From: Bacteroidota bacterium
GTDB taxonomy: Bacteria; Bacteroidota; Bacteroidia; Chitinophagales; Chitinophagaceae
DNA length: 64,000 nt
Assembly (NCBI GenBank): GCA_018267965.1
Contig: JAFDXK010000001.1
Span: 1 to 64,000 of the forward strand
Direction of reading: 5' to 3'
This document shows positions 17,964 through 26,918 of the stretch, in pieces. The number at the start of each line of letters is the position of its first letter. Positions within the stretch are counted from its first letter, which is position 1. The notes beneath the pieces were generated by a model. The model was not told the origin of the DNA, searched no databases, and saw nothing but the letters and a program-made list of their open reading frames with translations. The position numbers and the translations under genes were made by a program.

Positions 17964-19535
17964 ATGAAATATTTGAACAGGAAAAGTATTTTATTGCTAT
18001 CGGTAGCTGCTATAGGCTATATCTCCAGTTTCTACAGTTATGGTCCGGCATCCAGCGCCGGAGACAGAACAGGCTCACCTATGGGTAGTTATCAAACCTG
18101 TAACAATGGTAGCGGATGTCATACGTCTGCCGGAGCTTTTACACCCGTAGTGACTGTTCAATTAATCAGTGGGTCTACACCTGTTACATCTTATGTGGGT
18201 GGTAACTCATATACAGTGCGAATAACCCTGAGCTCTTCTACGGGTGTTACATCAAGTACACGTTATTCTTTTCAGATAGTAGCTGTACAGAGTAGCACCA
18301 ATAATAATGTCACAGGTTGGGGTACTTTGCCCAGTGGTACTCATTCTGCTACAGTTTCGTCCAGAACGTATATAGAGCATACAACGCAATTGACATCCAG
18401 CACTATTAATTTACCCTGGACAGCACCTGCAAGCAGTACAGGTAACATTACTTTTTATTGTGCAGGCAATATTGTTAATTATAACTACCAGGAAACAGGC
18501 GATAATTGCAACACTACCAGTTTGACAGTAACACCTGCAACCGGAGGATGTACAGCACCAACGTTAGGTACATCTGTAACGAATATTTTATGTTATGGTG
18601 ATAGTACGGGTGCAGTAAACCTAACTACGACTGGTGGCACCTCTCCTTTCCTTTTTCAATGGAGCGGGCCGGCCGGTTACCAGGCTACAACTCAAAATAT
18701 CAGTAATCTGAAAGCAGGAACTTATAGTGTTGTGGTAACGGCATCGGGTGGTTGTACTGCTACTGCAAGTGCTGTAGTTACGCAGCCAACAACGCCTTTT
18801 ATCCCGACCGCGGGTTCTAATAGTCCCGTATGCTTGAATGGTACATTGAACATGACTGGTAATGCTACTGGTGGTACAGGTACTCTAACGTATTCATGGA
18901 TTGGGCCTGGCTCTTTTACATCCGGTAATAAAAACTTTTCTATTACTCCTGCATTAGCTACGAGCGGAGGGCAGTATATTTTAAGGGTGCAAGATTTGAA
19001 TGGATGTATAGTAAGAGATACTGAGAATGTAGTCATTAAGACAAAGCCTACTGCTGACTCTATTCAAGCAATTAATGCGTATCCGGGAGCATATAGTTTC
19101 CTGGCAGTTAACGCCCAGGGAGTAACAACAAGAGCTTGGGATTTTGCAGATGGAAGTGCAATTGATACAGGTGCAACACCGTTTCATGTATATACAAGTA
19201 CAGGAGCGTATAGTGTAAGGTTGATATTGAATAATATGTGCGGTTCAGACACTCTATATAAACAACTGTACGTTGCCATTGCAGGTATTAATAAGGCTAC
19301 CAGTCAAAAAATTATAAGTGTTTATCCTAATCCTGCACACGATTATATCATTATCCGATCAGATGATGTAATCAAGTCAATATCAGTATATAACATGCTT
19401 GGTATTAAAATAACCGAGACAAAAACATCAGCCCACGAAACGATTGTACAAACCAAAGGAATACCAGCAGGTATGTATATGCTGAACGTGGAGACATTGA
19501 ATGCTAATTATATACAGAGATTGCAAATAGAATAG
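17964..19535 (+). CDS. T9SS-secreted protein with choice-of-anchor V-like, SprB-type, Ig-like and PKD modules
   Basis: 523 aa. Signal peptide at residues 1-25. The N-terminal domain, about 30-190, resembles the choice-of-anchor V/Reeler-like domain and carries TCNNGSGCHTS, a CxnCH-like motif recalling heme-binding CxxCH but with five residues between the cysteines. At about 195-275 lies a SprB-type repeat (ILCYGDSTGAVNLTTTGGTSPF ... GTYSVVVTASGGCTAT), followed by an Ig-like module, a PKD-like module (RAWDFADGSAIDTGATPFHVY) and a sorting domain (SVYPNPAHDYIII). The last third matches the C-termini of the two giant neighbours, so all three share a secretion cassette. SprB-type repeats are known from gliding adhesins; surface adhesion is inferred. 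Confidence 0.82.
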   Translation: MKYLNRKSILLLSVAAIGYISSFYSYGPASSAGDRTGSPMGSYQTCNNGSGCHTSAGAFTPVVTVQLISGSTPVTSYVGGNSYTVRITLSSSTGVTSSTRYSFQIVAVQSSTNNNVTGWGTLPSGTHSATVSSRTYIEHTTQLTSSTINLPWTAPASSTGNITFYCAGNIVNYNYQETGDNCNTTSLTVTPATGGCTAPTLGTSVTNILCYGDSTGAVNLTTTGGTSPFLFQWSGPAGYQATTQNISNLKAGTYSVVVTASGGCTATASAVVTQPTTPFIPTAGSNSPVCLNGTLNMTGNATGGTGTLTYSWIGPGSFTSGNKNFSITPALATSGGQYILRVQDLNGCIVRDTENVVIKTKPTADSIQAINAYPGAYSFLAVNAQGVTTRAWDFADGSAIDTGATPFHVYTSTGAYSVRLILNNMCGSDTLYKQLYVAIAGINKATSQKIISVYPNPAHDYIIIRSDDVIKSISVYNMLGIKITETKTSAHETIVQTKGIPAGMYMLNVETLNANYIQRLQIE

Positions 19536-19559
19536 CCTACATATTTGTATTTTTATTTA

Positions 19560-19588
19560 AGCGAATGGCAATGCTGTTCGTTTTTTTG
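19560..19588 (+). terminator. Probable terminator after the SprB-type gene
   Basis: CGAA/TTCG-based hairpin with an inner GCA/TGC pairing, followed by seven Ts. Confidence 0.5.
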
Positions 19589-19659
19589 TTGTCAGCATGA
19601 CAGATAACCTTGCATATGCCATATAAATCAATATCTTCAAGACTCAAATTTTTTAAGCA

Positions 19660-21327
19660 ATGTTATCAGACATCGAAATTTCAAGGGCAGCGAAACTTAA
19701 ACCAATTGCTGAGATTGCACAAAATGTAGGCATCAATCCCGATGACATTATCCCATATGGAAAAACAAAAGCTAAGATACCTCTTAGCTATATGGATGAA
19801 AATAAGATAAAGAACAGCAATCTGATATTAGTTACTGCCATCACACCTAATAAAGCTGGTGTGGGTAAAACGGTAACTAGTGTTTCTGCTTCTCTTGGTT
19901 TGAATTATATAGGTAAGAAAGCAGCAGTAGCATTACGTGAACCCAGCCTTGGCCCATGTTTTGGTATGAAAGGTGGTGCTGCAGGTGGTGGCTATGCACA
20001 GGTAGTGCCTATGGAAGATATTAACCTGCACTTTACAGGTGATTTTCATGCTATCACTTGTGCCAACAATATGATAAGTGCATTGCTTGATAACTACCAG
20101 TTTCAGAATAGCGGTACAGACAAAGTGCTTGACCGTTTGGTTTGGCGCCGTGTGTTAGATGTTAACGACCGTTCGTTGCGTAACATAGTAACAGGATTGG
20201 GTGGTAATGCTAATGGTATTCCGCAAGAAGCAGGATTTGATATTACTCCTGCATCAGAAATTATGGCATTACTTTGCCTTGCTACCAGCCTCGAAGACCT
20301 TCAGGCTAAAATCGAGCGCATTGTATTAGGGTATCGTTACGATAAAACACCATTTACAGTTAAAGATTTGGGTGTTGCTGAAGCGATAACAGTATTGCTG
20401 AAAGATGCCGTATTGCCAAACCTGGTGCAAACAACTGAAAACACTCCTGCATTCATACATGGCGGACCATTTGCGAATATTGCGCATGGTTGTAACTCTA
20501 TCATTGCTACTAAGATGGCTATGAGTTGTAATGATTATGTAGTTACAGAATCGGGCTTTGGTAGTGACCTAGGTGCTGAGAAATTTCTTGACATCAAATG
20601 CCGCATCAGTGGATTGAGGCCGAAGGCTACTATTATAGTAGTAACTACACAGGCATTGAAACTGCATGGTGGTGTACCTGCTGCTGAGATATCTAAACCT
20701 AACTTGCAGGCATTGATAGCCGGCTTGCCAAACCTGCAACGCCATGTACAAAACATGAAAAATTTCGGGCAAAGTGTTGTAGTGTCATTCAACAAATTCC
20801 ATTTTGATACGGAAGAAGAAATTAATTACCTGACAGAATGGTGTGCTAAAGAAGGTGTTGTGTTTGCCATCAACAATGCGTTTACTAAAGGTGGCGAGGG
20901 CGCTGCTGACTTAGCAAACAAATTAGTAGAAGTGATAGAGAAAAATCCTTCAAAAGATATCAACTTCACCTACGAGTTGGAAGACAGCATCAAAACAAAA
21001 ATTGAGAAGATTGCAACCAAAATATACCGTGCATCGGGTGTGACATTTAGCGGCACTGCCGAAACAAAAATGAAATCGTTTGCAAAACATGGTTGGGGCA
21101 ACTTACCAATTTGTATAGCTAAAACTCAATACTCGTTTACAGACGACCAAACACGCATCAATGCACCAGAAGGTTTTACTATTAATATCCGCGACTTGGT
21201 TATTAATGCAGGCGCGGGTTTTATAGTGGCTGTAGCAGGTGAAATCATGCGTATGCCTGGCTTACCTGAAGACCCGCAAGCATTCCGTATAAAACTGGTG
21301 AATGGCGAGATTGATGGATTAAGCTAA
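19660..21327 (+). CDS. fhs: Formate--tetrahydrofolate ligase
   Basis: 555 aa, the usual length. Joins formate to tetrahydrofolate with ATP to give 10-formyl-THF, feeding one-carbon metabolism and purine synthesis. The P-loop-like [13 protein letters not shown] near residue 65 and the long conserved stretch [22 protein letters not shown] are diagnostic, as are [14 protein letters not shown] and [14 protein letters not shown]; the C-terminus ends GEIDGLS. Cytoplasmic, single gene, with a strong terminator just after it. No odd features. Confidence 0.97.
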   Translation: MLSDIEISRAAKLKPIAEIAQNVGINPDDIIPYGKTKAKIPLSYMDENKIKNSNLILVTAITPNKAGVGKTVTSVSASLGLNYIGKKAAVALREPSLGPCFGMKGGAAGGGYAQVVPMEDINLHFTGDFHAITCANNMISALLDNYQFQNSGTDKVLDRLVWRRVLDVNDRSLRNIVTGLGGNANGIPQEAGFDITPASEIMALLCLATSLEDLQAKIERIVLGYRYDKTPFTVKDLGVAEAITVLLKDAVLPNLVQTTENTPAFIHGGPFANIAHGCNSIIATKMAMSCNDYVVTESGFGSDLGAEKFLDIKCRISGLRPKATIIVVTTQALKLHGGVPAAEISKPNLQALIAGLPNLQRHVQNMKNFGQSVVVSFNKFHFDTEEEINYLTEWCAKEGVVFAINNAFTKGGEGAADLANKLVEVIEKNPSKDINFTYELEDSIKTKIEKIATKIYRASGVTFSGTAETKMKSFAKHGWGNLPICIAKTQYSFTDDQTRINAPEGFTINIRDLVINAGAGFIVAVAGEIMRMPGLPEDPQAFRIKLVNGEIDGLS

Positions 21328-21346
21328 TTATTCGTACTCATTATAA

Positions 21347-21380
21347 ATTAACGCCCCTCATTGAGGGGCGTTAATTTTTT
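21347..21380 (+). terminator. Strong terminator of fhs
   Basis: ATTAACGCCCC / GGGGCGTTAAT stem around TCATTGA, followed by six Ts. Confidence 0.92.
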
Positions 21381-21481
21381 AAGTGAAAGAATATGACATA
21401 AATCATGTTTTCAGCCGATATTAATCATGTACGCAACTAAATCGTTGCTATTATTTAGCCTTTTAACAGAAGGCATAACGC

Positions 21482-22861
21482 ATGGAATTCAAAACTATTA
21501 TTGAACCTTTTCGTATTAAGTCAGTTGAACCGATACACATGTCAACTGAAGATGAAAGGATAGCATACATGGAAGAGGCGTTTTACAATCCATTTCTCTT
21601 AAAATCAAAACACGTAATAATTGACTTATTGACAGATAGCGGAACATCTGCCATGAGCGACAGGCAGTGGGCAGGTATTATGCGGGGAGATGAATCGTAT
21701 GCAGGTGCTGCCAGTTGGGAACGTTTAGAGCATGAAGTAAATGACCTGACAGGTTATCCTTATATATTACCAACGCACCAGGGCCGTGCAGCTGAAAGGA
21801 TTTTGTACAGTTATCTTGGTGGGAAAGGGAAAGTATTCATTAGCAATACCCACTTCGATACTACAAGGGCTAATATTGAATTCAATGGTGCAGAAGCTAT
21901 AGACATACCTTGCAAAGAAGCTAAGGACACAGCTTCTTCCTTCCACTTTAAAGGTAATATGGATGTAGATGCCTTAGAAGACCTCATTAAAAAGTACGGG
22001 CGTGAACATATAGGGGCAGTTATACTTACGGTTACCAACAACAGTGGCGGCGGCCAACCTGTGAGTATGCAAAATGCAGAACAAGTATCTGCAGTATGCA
22101 AACGATATAACGTGTTATTCATACTGGATTGCTGCCGTATAGCAGAAAATGCTTACTATATACATCATTACGAAGGTGGTTACAGCACTACCTCATACAG
22201 AAAGATAGCGCAGCAAATGTTTGCGCTGGCAGATGGTGCCGTAATGAGTGCGAAAAAAGATGCATTGGTAAATATGGGTGGATTCCTTGCAATAAAAGAC
22301 GAACAACTTGCTGAAGCATGCACCAGCCTACTTATTATCACCGAAGGGTTTTCAACTTATGGTGGTTTATCGGGTCGGGACATGGAAGCTATGGCTATCG
22401 GCTTGCAGGAAGTATTCGAACCTGACTATTTAAATTACCGTATAAAAAGCACTCAGTATTTAGGAGAACATATACGTGCTAAAGGTATTCCTGTAATATA
22501 CCCGATAGGTGGCCATGCAGTTTACGTGAATGCCGGGTTGCTTTACCCACATATACCTACACATGAATTTCCCGGGCAGGCATTAGTATGCGAGCTTTAC
22601 AAAAAAGGTGGCATACGTGCTGTAGAAATAGGGTCAGTGATGTTTGGGAAATATGATGATAACCACAAACTGATACCTGCACCTGTAGAGCTGGTAAGGC
22701 TTGCTATACCCCGACGTGTTTATACACAAAGCCATATCGATTATGTAGTTGAGGTATTTGATGAAATTATAAAAACTGCTAAAACAGCTAAAGGTCTGCG
22801 AATAATAAAAGAGCCAAAGTTCCTGCGACATTTTACAGCTCATTTTGAGCCGATAAAATAA
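21482..22861 (+). CDS. tnaA: Tryptophanase (beta-eliminating lyase)
   Basis: 459 aa. PLP enzyme that splits tryptophan into indole, pyruvate and ammonia. It aligns along its whole length with TnaA: EPFRIKSVEPI at the start, DLLTDSGTSAMSD, MRGDESYAGA, LPTHQGRAAE, TNNSGGGQPVS, and the PLP lysine in MSAKKDALVNMGG near residue 258. The C-terminal FLRHFTAHF has His where tyrosine phenol-lyases have Phe (RFFTA), which favours tryptophan as substrate. No TnaC-like leader peptide or TnaB permease is nearby. It is followed within 6 bases by the convergent DUF1697 gene. Confidence 0.9.
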   Translation: MEFKTIIEPFRIKSVEPIHMSTEDERIAYMEEAFYNPFLLKSKHVIIDLLTDSGTSAMSDRQWAGIMRGDESYAGAASWERLEHEVNDLTGYPYILPTHQGRAAERILYSYLGGKGKVFISNTHFDTTRANIEFNGAEAIDIPCKEAKDTASSFHFKGNMDVDALEDLIKKYGREHIGAVILTVTNNSGGGQPVSMQNAEQVSAVCKRYNVLFILDCCRIAENAYYIHHYEGGYSTTSYRKIAQQMFALADGAVMSAKKDALVNMGGFLAIKDEQLAEACTSLLIITEGFSTYGGLSGRDMEAMAIGLQEVFEPDYLNYRIKSTQYLGEHIRAKGIPVIYPIGGHAVYVNAGLLYPHIPTHEFPGQALVCELYKKGGIRAVEIGSVMFGKYDDNHKLIPAPVELVRLAIPRRVYTQSHIDYVVEVFDEIIKTAKTAKGLRIIKEPKFLRHFTAHFEPIK

Positions 22862-22866
22862 GTTAA

Positions 22867-23400
22867 TTATAACTCCGTCAGTTTATTTACAGTCAGCCAG
22901 TTGCGGCCTGTGCCGGGCATCTTCAGTTTCTTTTCGAGGAACATGTTAGTGAATAGAGGTTTGCCTTTGTCTTTATAGAGTAGGGTATATACCTCTCGGC
23001 CTTTTACTGCAAATGTATCTGTGTCGCAACTGAGTGCTTCCAGCATAGTCTTTTGTTCTTTGGTTGGTTCGGTATGCAGAAAGGTTACATAAGGTTGTAC
23101 TGCTTCGGGAGGTATTATTTTTTTGAAAGGATTGTTTTTGATAACTGACTGCAATTGAGGTATAGTGCGCACAAAAGTCGGCACGTCCCAACCATATATC
23201 TTTTTGATTTGCTTTTCTATTTTTTGTACCAACTCAGCTTCATCCGTTTCTTTACTATCAAACAATACATTACCGCTTTGGATGTATGTAGCAACATTCT
23301 TAAACTTCATATCATTAAATACACTACGCAGGTGTTCCATCTTAATGATTTTCTGCCCGCTTACATTAATGCCGCGAAGCATGGCGATATAACGTTCCAT
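22867..23400 (-). CDS. DUF1697 family protein
   Basis: 177 aa from the ATG at 23400; the reading frame extends further upstream but the family begins at ERYIAMLRGINVSGQKIIKM. The diagnostic DUF1697 opening and FKNVATYIQSGNVLF are present. The family is cytoplasmic, compact and of unknown function. The gene starts just after the terminator of the VOC gene upstream, so it is probably separately transcribed; TATATTTA a few bases before the start is a plausible -7 box. The C-terminus (MPGTGRNWLTVNKL) also fits the family. Confidence 0.88.
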   Translation of the reverse strand: MERYIAMLRGINVSGQKIIKMEHLRSVFNDMKFKNVATYIQSGNVLFDSKETDEAELVQKIEKQIKKIYGWDVPTFVRTIPQLQSVIKNNPFKKIIPPEAVQPYVTFLHTEPTKEQKTMLEALSCDTDTFAVKGREVYTLLYKDKGKPLFTNMFLEKKLKMPGTGRNWLTVNKLTEL

Positions 23401-23415
23401 AGAATAAATATAATA

Positions 23416-23442
23416 AATAAGCCCTGCTTTGCAGGGCTTATT
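23416..23442 (-). terminator. Terminator of the PhnB-like VOC gene
   Basis: Perfect 12-bp stem AATAAGCCCTGC / GCAGGGCTTATT with a three-base loop, immediately after the stop codon. Confidence 0.85.
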
Positions 23443-23445
23443 CAA

Positions 23446-23895
23446 TTAACCATTGTATGCTTTCTGTATATCTGCAACTATGATCTTATTCATTTGCAAC
23501 ATTGCCTGCATTACCCTGCCTGCTCTCTCCCTGTCTTTATCATTCATATGCGTCATCAATACAGATGGTATCACCTGCCAGGACAAACCATACTTATCTT
23601 TTAACCATCCGCAACGGCTTTCTTGTCCGCCATCTGCTGTCAAGGCATTCCAGTAATGATCTACTTCTTCCTGTGTTTCTACACCAATGAATAACGATGT
23701 TGCCTCGGTAAGTTTGAACATTGGGCCTGCGTTAAATAAAATCAATTCCTGATTATTTAAGCGAACTGTAGCAGATGAAAACCCTTGTCCGGCAGAGATA
23801 GCTTTTATTTCAGAGTCTTTAAATATAGAAGTATAAAACTTCGCAATTTCTTCTACGTTGCTATCAAACCATAAGAATGGTGTTATCTTTTGCAT
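23446..23895 (-). CDS. PhnB-like VOC superfamily protein
   Basis: 149 aa. The opening QKITPFLWFDSNVEEIAKFYTSIF and the later LFIGVETQEEVDHYWNALTADGG, CGWLKDKYGLSWQVIP are the hallmark of the PhnB/3-demethylubiquinone-methyltransferase-like (Pfam 06983) branch of the glyoxalase/VOC fold. The branch is cytoplasmic and mostly of unknown substrate. It is transcribed divergently from gbsR; the intervening 196 bases contain the palindromes listed near 24034. The name PhnB is historical and does not imply phosphonate metabolism. Confidence 0.88.
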   Translation of the reverse strand: MQKITPFLWFDSNVEEIAKFYTSIFKDSEIKAISAGQGFSSATVRLNNQELILFNAGPMFKLTEATSLFIGVETQEEVDHYWNALTADGGQESRCGWLKDKYGLSWQVIPSVLMTHMNDKDRERAGRVMQAMLQMNKIIVADIQKAYNG

Positions 23896-24033
23896 ATTGT
23901 ATGTTTTATGAGTTATTGATTATCTGATGTTGCAAACATACAACAGTAGAGTTGGTATGAACATGTGCAACTGCGACTTTAAAAGGGTATTCTGCGACAC
24001 ATTCAGACTATAGATTTTCGCTATAGTTCCTAT

Positions 24034-24049
24034 TGAAAATATATTTTCA
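24034..24049. promoter_or_regulatory. 16-bp perfect palindrome upstream of gbsR (putative operator)
   Basis: TGAAAATATATTTTCA is fully self-complementary. A second inverted repeat, GTATTTT (24050-24056) and AAAATAC (24069-24075), abuts it. Both precede the -7-like TAGCTTTA (24080-24087) of gbsR, so an autoregulatory or divergent operator is likely. Confidence 0.5.
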
Positions 24050-24091
24050 GTATTTTTTGAAAATTCAGAAAATACAATGTAGCTTTACATC

Positions 24092-24598
24092 ATGAAATAC
24101 AACGAAGCCAAAGAGAAGTTTATAGAAACATGGGGCATATTAGGTAGCCAGTGGGGTGTAAACAAGACTATAGCTCAGATACAGGCATTATTGCTTATTT
24201 CTGTAAATCCATTATCTACTGACGATATCATGGAAGAGTTGACCATATCGAGGGGTAATGCCAATATGAGCATCAGAGAATTATTGGATTGGGGTATTAT
24301 CTATAAAAAATCAATTGCAGGCGACCGTAAAGAATATTTTGTAGCAGAAAAAGATGTTTGGAAATGGTCGCACAAAATAGGGACAATACGTAAGCAGCGA
24401 GAGCTAAACCCAGTCATTGAACTGCTGCAGGAAATATCTACCAGTAAGGAAATTGGTAAATCTGAAGAAGAACAGGAATTTACCAGACAGATAAAAGAAC
24501 TCAACATGTTTACCGGCCAGGTGAGCCAGCTGGCAGACAAGCTTTTTCTTTCGCCTAAAGGAGAATTATTACTTAAACTGATGAAAATGTTTTTATGA
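24092..24598 (+). CDS. GbsR/MarR-type transcriptional regulator
   Basis: 168 aa. The winged-helix domain at about residues 20-95 reads as the GbsR branch: FIETWGILGSQWGVNKTIAQIQALLLIS, then LSTDDIMEELTISRGNANMSIRELLDWGII (recognition helix) and YFVAEKDVWKW. The C-terminal third is helical and probably dimerises. GbsR homologues control osmoprotectant, membrane or efflux genes. Its stop overlaps the start of the next gene (ATGA), so it is translationally coupled to the two small membrane proteins and probably regulates that operon. Start chosen at the ATG 4 bases after TAGCTTTA. Confidence 0.88.
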   Translation: MKYNEAKEKFIETWGILGSQWGVNKTIAQIQALLLISVNPLSTDDIMEELTISRGNANMSIRELLDWGIIYKKSIAGDRKEYFVAEKDVWKWSHKIGTIRKQRELNPVIELLQEISTSKEIGKSEEEQEFTRQIKELNMFTGQVSQLADKLFLSPKGELLLKLMKMFL

Positions 24599-24954
24599 AC
24601 CTCAATATTCTTGCCTATGTACTTTATCTGGGCATTATGATATTCATCATAGTGTATGTAGGCAGGTTGTTTTACCGCAATGGCCGTGTATTCATCATGT
24701 CATTATTCAAAGGAGATGCTACACAAACCGACCACCTGAATAACATTCTATTATTAGCTTATTATCTTTTTAATATAGGTTACGCTTTTGTGAAGCTCCG
24801 TTTCTGGACAAGTGTAACTGATACAGAAATACTAGTATCAAGCTTGGGAACTAATCTCGGCATACTTATACTGATACTTGCTGTAACCCACTACTTTAAT
24901 ATGGCCATGATATTTTACTTATCAAAAAGACACAAGATTATTATTCACCACTAA
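24595..24954 (+). CDS. Small integral membrane protein, paralogue 1
   Basis: 119 aa with three membrane helices (about 5-26, 48-68, 84-108) and a basic C-terminus. It shares a pattern with the next protein: LFYRNGRVFIMSLFKGD, then YYLFNIGYAFVKL. No family recognised. It begins inside the gbsR stop codon and ends 12 bases before its paralogue, so the three genes form one operon. The function is probably tied to the membrane or envelope stress response under GbsR; this is inference from position only. Confidence 0.75.
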   Translation: MNLNILAYVLYLGIMIFIIVYVGRLFYRNGRVFIMSLFKGDATQTDHLNNILLLAYYLFNIGYAFVKLRFWTSVTDTEILVSSLGTNLGILILILAVTHYFNMAMIFYLSKRHKIIIHH

Positions 24955-24966
24955 ATAGTTTCAATT

Positions 24967-25383
24967 ATGAAAATTCAATTCATTGTTTGGGCTTACTTCA
25001 TATATCTGCCAGTTGCACTATTACTAACATGGTATGTTGCACACACGCTTTTCAAAAATGGTCTGGTATTTATGCGCGATATTTTCTTCGGGCGAGAAGA
25101 AATAGCAGTAGCTACTAACACGCTTTTCAGGATAGGGTTTTACTTACTTAACATCGGTTTTGCTTTGTACATACTCAAGATCAACTATATTCTTGAAGGT
25201 ATGCAGGACACGATTGAGGCTTTGAGCTATAAGATAGGTGGCTTCAGTATATATCTGGGCGTGATGTTGTTTTTCAATCTCTATTTATTCTTCAGAGGTA
25301 AGAGGGTTTCAAAACAAAAACACGATGAGCGTCTGATGCTTCAAAGACTACAAACACCTAATTCGCCTAATCAAAATCAGTAA
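24967..25383 (+). CDS. Small integral membrane protein, paralogue 2
   Basis: 138 aa with three hydrophobic helices (about 6-25, 55-75, 95-115) and a charged tail ending in NSPNQNQ. It matches paralogue 1 in order and spacing (LFKNGLVFMRDIFFGREE, YLLNIGFALYIL), showing an ancient duplication and suggesting a heteromeric complex. It is the last gene of the gbsR operon; a weak hairpin with AGCCC/GGGCT follows at 25409-25430. Family not recognised. Confidence 0.75.
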   Translation: MKIQFIVWAYFIYLPVALLLTWYVAHTLFKNGLVFMRDIFFGREEIAVATNTLFRIGFYLLNIGFALYILKINYILEGMQDTIEALSYKIGGFSIYLGVMLFFNLYLFFRGKRVSKQKHDERLMLQRLQTPNSPNQNQ

Positions 25384-25456
25384 ATGTTTTTTGCATTGTT
25401 TAGATCGGAGCCCCTGCACTTGCGAGGGCTTTTGATTTGCAATAAGTTATATAGTA

Positions 25457-25669
25457 TTATAATGCGCAAGCACCACCGTTTAGCTTAGCGCCTGTATTCA
25501 TATTGCTGCAAGTTTCTTTGGCATCGCTCCTGGAATATGCTCGGATTTCTGTTTTGGTAGTTCCTGCAGCGGCATTAGGATACACACAAGTGCATGTGTA
25601 TTTTCTTTCGCATGATGACAAAACAATTGTTGTCGTCATACTGAGTATAACGGGTAATATTCTTTTCAT
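25457..25669 (-). CDS. Small lipoprotein
   Basis: 70 aa. A signal peptide with a lipobox (IVLSSC, lipidated Cys 20) is followed by ERKYTCTCVY and a short domain with two more cysteines. Small Bacteroidota lipoproteins of this pattern (YTCTCxY, DAKETC) are frequent and uncharacterised. The four mature cysteines could form disulfides. It stands alone on the minus strand between the gbsR operon and another minus-strand gene. Confidence 0.7.
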   Translation of the reverse strand: MKRILPVILSMTTTIVLSSCERKYTCTCVYPNAAAGTTKTEIRAYSRSDAKETCSNMNTGAKLNGGACAL

Positions 25670-25728
25670 TGCAAACTGTTTAGATTATAGCATTTGCAAA
25701 TTGTGTGCCATTTGAGGTGGTAACTTGA

Positions 25729-26133
25729 TTATTCAGACTTGTAAGCTACTTTATTGTTTTTGTAAAGTAGGTTGTTTTTGGTTGATACCAGTCTATACAT
25801 ACCATATATGTAAGTGCCTTTTTTTATTTGCGTCATAATAAAAGGATATGGTTTGCTGCCAATTACATATGCTTCGATTTGTTTTCTATCTGCAGAAAAT
25901 ATGAGGTAGGCAGCAGAAGTATTTGATTTGTCAATAGGTTGTAGCTTGACACCCGCTTCCCACAAGCGAACACATTTATTTTTCATAGCAGACCATGTAT
26001 AGCCGGCGCTTCCTATACAGCCATGTTCATCTCTGTCGCTGCCGGGCATTGGTGCCTGTTGTGCCAGTGTAACAGATGCTGTAATACAAATAGTTATAGT
26101 AACACTAAGGATTTTATCGGATAGGCGTGTCAT
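25729..26133 (-). CDS. Secreted small protein with DEHGC...CVRLWE motif
   Basis: 134 aa from the ATG at 26133, which starts the signal peptide (MTRLSDKILSVTITICITASVTLAQ); the reading frame continues upstream to 26193. The mature N-terminus carries GSDRDEHGCIGSAGYTWSAMKNKCVRLWE, a two-cysteine motif seen at the start of several small periplasmic proteins, followed by a beta-rich domain (AAYLIFSADRKQIEAYVIG). The function is unknown; a C-type-lysozyme-inhibitor-like fold is one possibility, not shown. Confidence 0.65.
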   Translation of the reverse strand: MTRLSDKILSVTITICITASVTLAQQAPMPGSDRDEHGCIGSAGYTWSAMKNKCVRLWEAGVKLQPIDKSNTSAAYLIFSADRKQIEAYVIGSKPYPFIMTQIKKGTYIYGMYRLVSTKNNLLYKNNKVAYKSE

Positions 26134-26167
26134 ATCCTCTAATTTATAAAAACTAATTGTCACGAAA

Positions 26168-26191
26168 TAAAAAAGCCGCTCAAAGAGCGGC
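26168..26191 (-). terminator. Terminator of the VOC gene
   Basis: Minus-strand GCCGCTC / GAGCGGC stem with a TTT loop followed by six Ts. Confidence 0.85.
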
Positions 26192-26215
26192 AAAATGTTA
26201 AGGTGTTGTATTGAA

Positions 26216-26644
26216 TTACATACTTATCGGTTGCATAAGACTAACACGATTGTTTTCAGTATCCTGGAAAGAAATCCATAACCCAACACCGGGAATCATC
26301 ATAGGTTCCATACTTGGCTGACCGGATTCGTCCATTGCACCCAGTATTGTTCCTCCATTAGCTTCCACTGCTGCCATAGCGGCTTTGATGTCTGGTACAG
26401 AAATTACAACAGATGGCGCATGAGAAAGAGGGTTTTCTACTTTTTGATAAAACCCTCCATTGATAGTGCCCGGTGTTTGCACCATCCCATTAGCATCTGT
26501 GTCTGCTGTTTGTGCCAGTATATAGTTACCCATTTCAGGGCCCATTTGTTGCAGACCCCAACCGAAGGCATTTTCGTAAAATTTCTTCATGCGGGCGCCA
26601 TCGAAATATCCCATTTCGAAGTGTACTACTGGATTTTTACTCAT
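26216..26644 (-). CDS. VOC family protein (glyoxalase/bleomycin-resistance fold)
   Basis: 142 aa. Two betaalphabetabetabeta modules typical of VOC proteins: VVHFEMGYFDGARMKKFYENAFGWGLQQMG at the start and VVISVPDIKAAMAAVEANGGTILGAM, MIPGVGLWISFQDTENNRVSLMQ in the second half. The candidate metal ligands His8 and the Glu in the last module are plausible. It is cytoplasmic with unknown substrate. Single gene with its own terminator. The 274 bases upstream (26645-26918) hold its promoter, the operator at 26872 and no convincing gene. Confidence 0.85.
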   Translation of the reverse strand: MSKNPVVHFEMGYFDGARMKKFYENAFGWGLQQMGPEMGNYILAQTADTDANGMVQTPGTINGGFYQKVENPLSHAPSVVISVPDIKAAMAAVEANGGTILGAMDESGQPSMEPMMIPGVGLWISFQDTENNRVSLMQPISM

Positions 26645-26871
26645 AGTAATGCTTTTTGAATTTGATAAAACTTTGTTAGTAAATATACGACAGTTATAAG
26701 GTTTGATAGTGTTTGTCCTATTAGGGATTGATACCGGTGGCTATTAGTACAACCATCGTTTATAGCACTTTATATGAAAGACACCAAAGAAAAGTTTATA
26801 AAGAACTGTTAAAAGAATAAACGGGAAACATAGTATAACATACATCTATTATAGCATAATTATCTATTATG

Positions 26872-26885
26872 ATAGTATTACTATT
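26872..26885. promoter_or_regulatory. Putative TetR operator upstream of the ABC exporter operon
   Basis: ATAGTATTACTATT. The central 13 bases are a perfect palindrome about a T, and the 14-mer is identical to the core of the site beside tetR (32048-32062). It overlaps where the -33 element of the operon should lie, given the -7-like TTGCTTTG at 26898-26905, so binding would block transcription. Confidence 0.7.
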
Positions 26886-26918
26886 ATTTACAGAAATTTG
26901 CTTTGACAATAACATAAA

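Noticed and set aside
21381-21481. TnaC-like leader peptide before tryptophanase
   Set aside because: No short frame with a Trp codon followed by a stop is visible in the 100-base gap.
26772-26820. Short frame starting MKDTKEKFIKN before the exporter operon
   Set aside because: Ends after 12 codons; no sign of coding selection.
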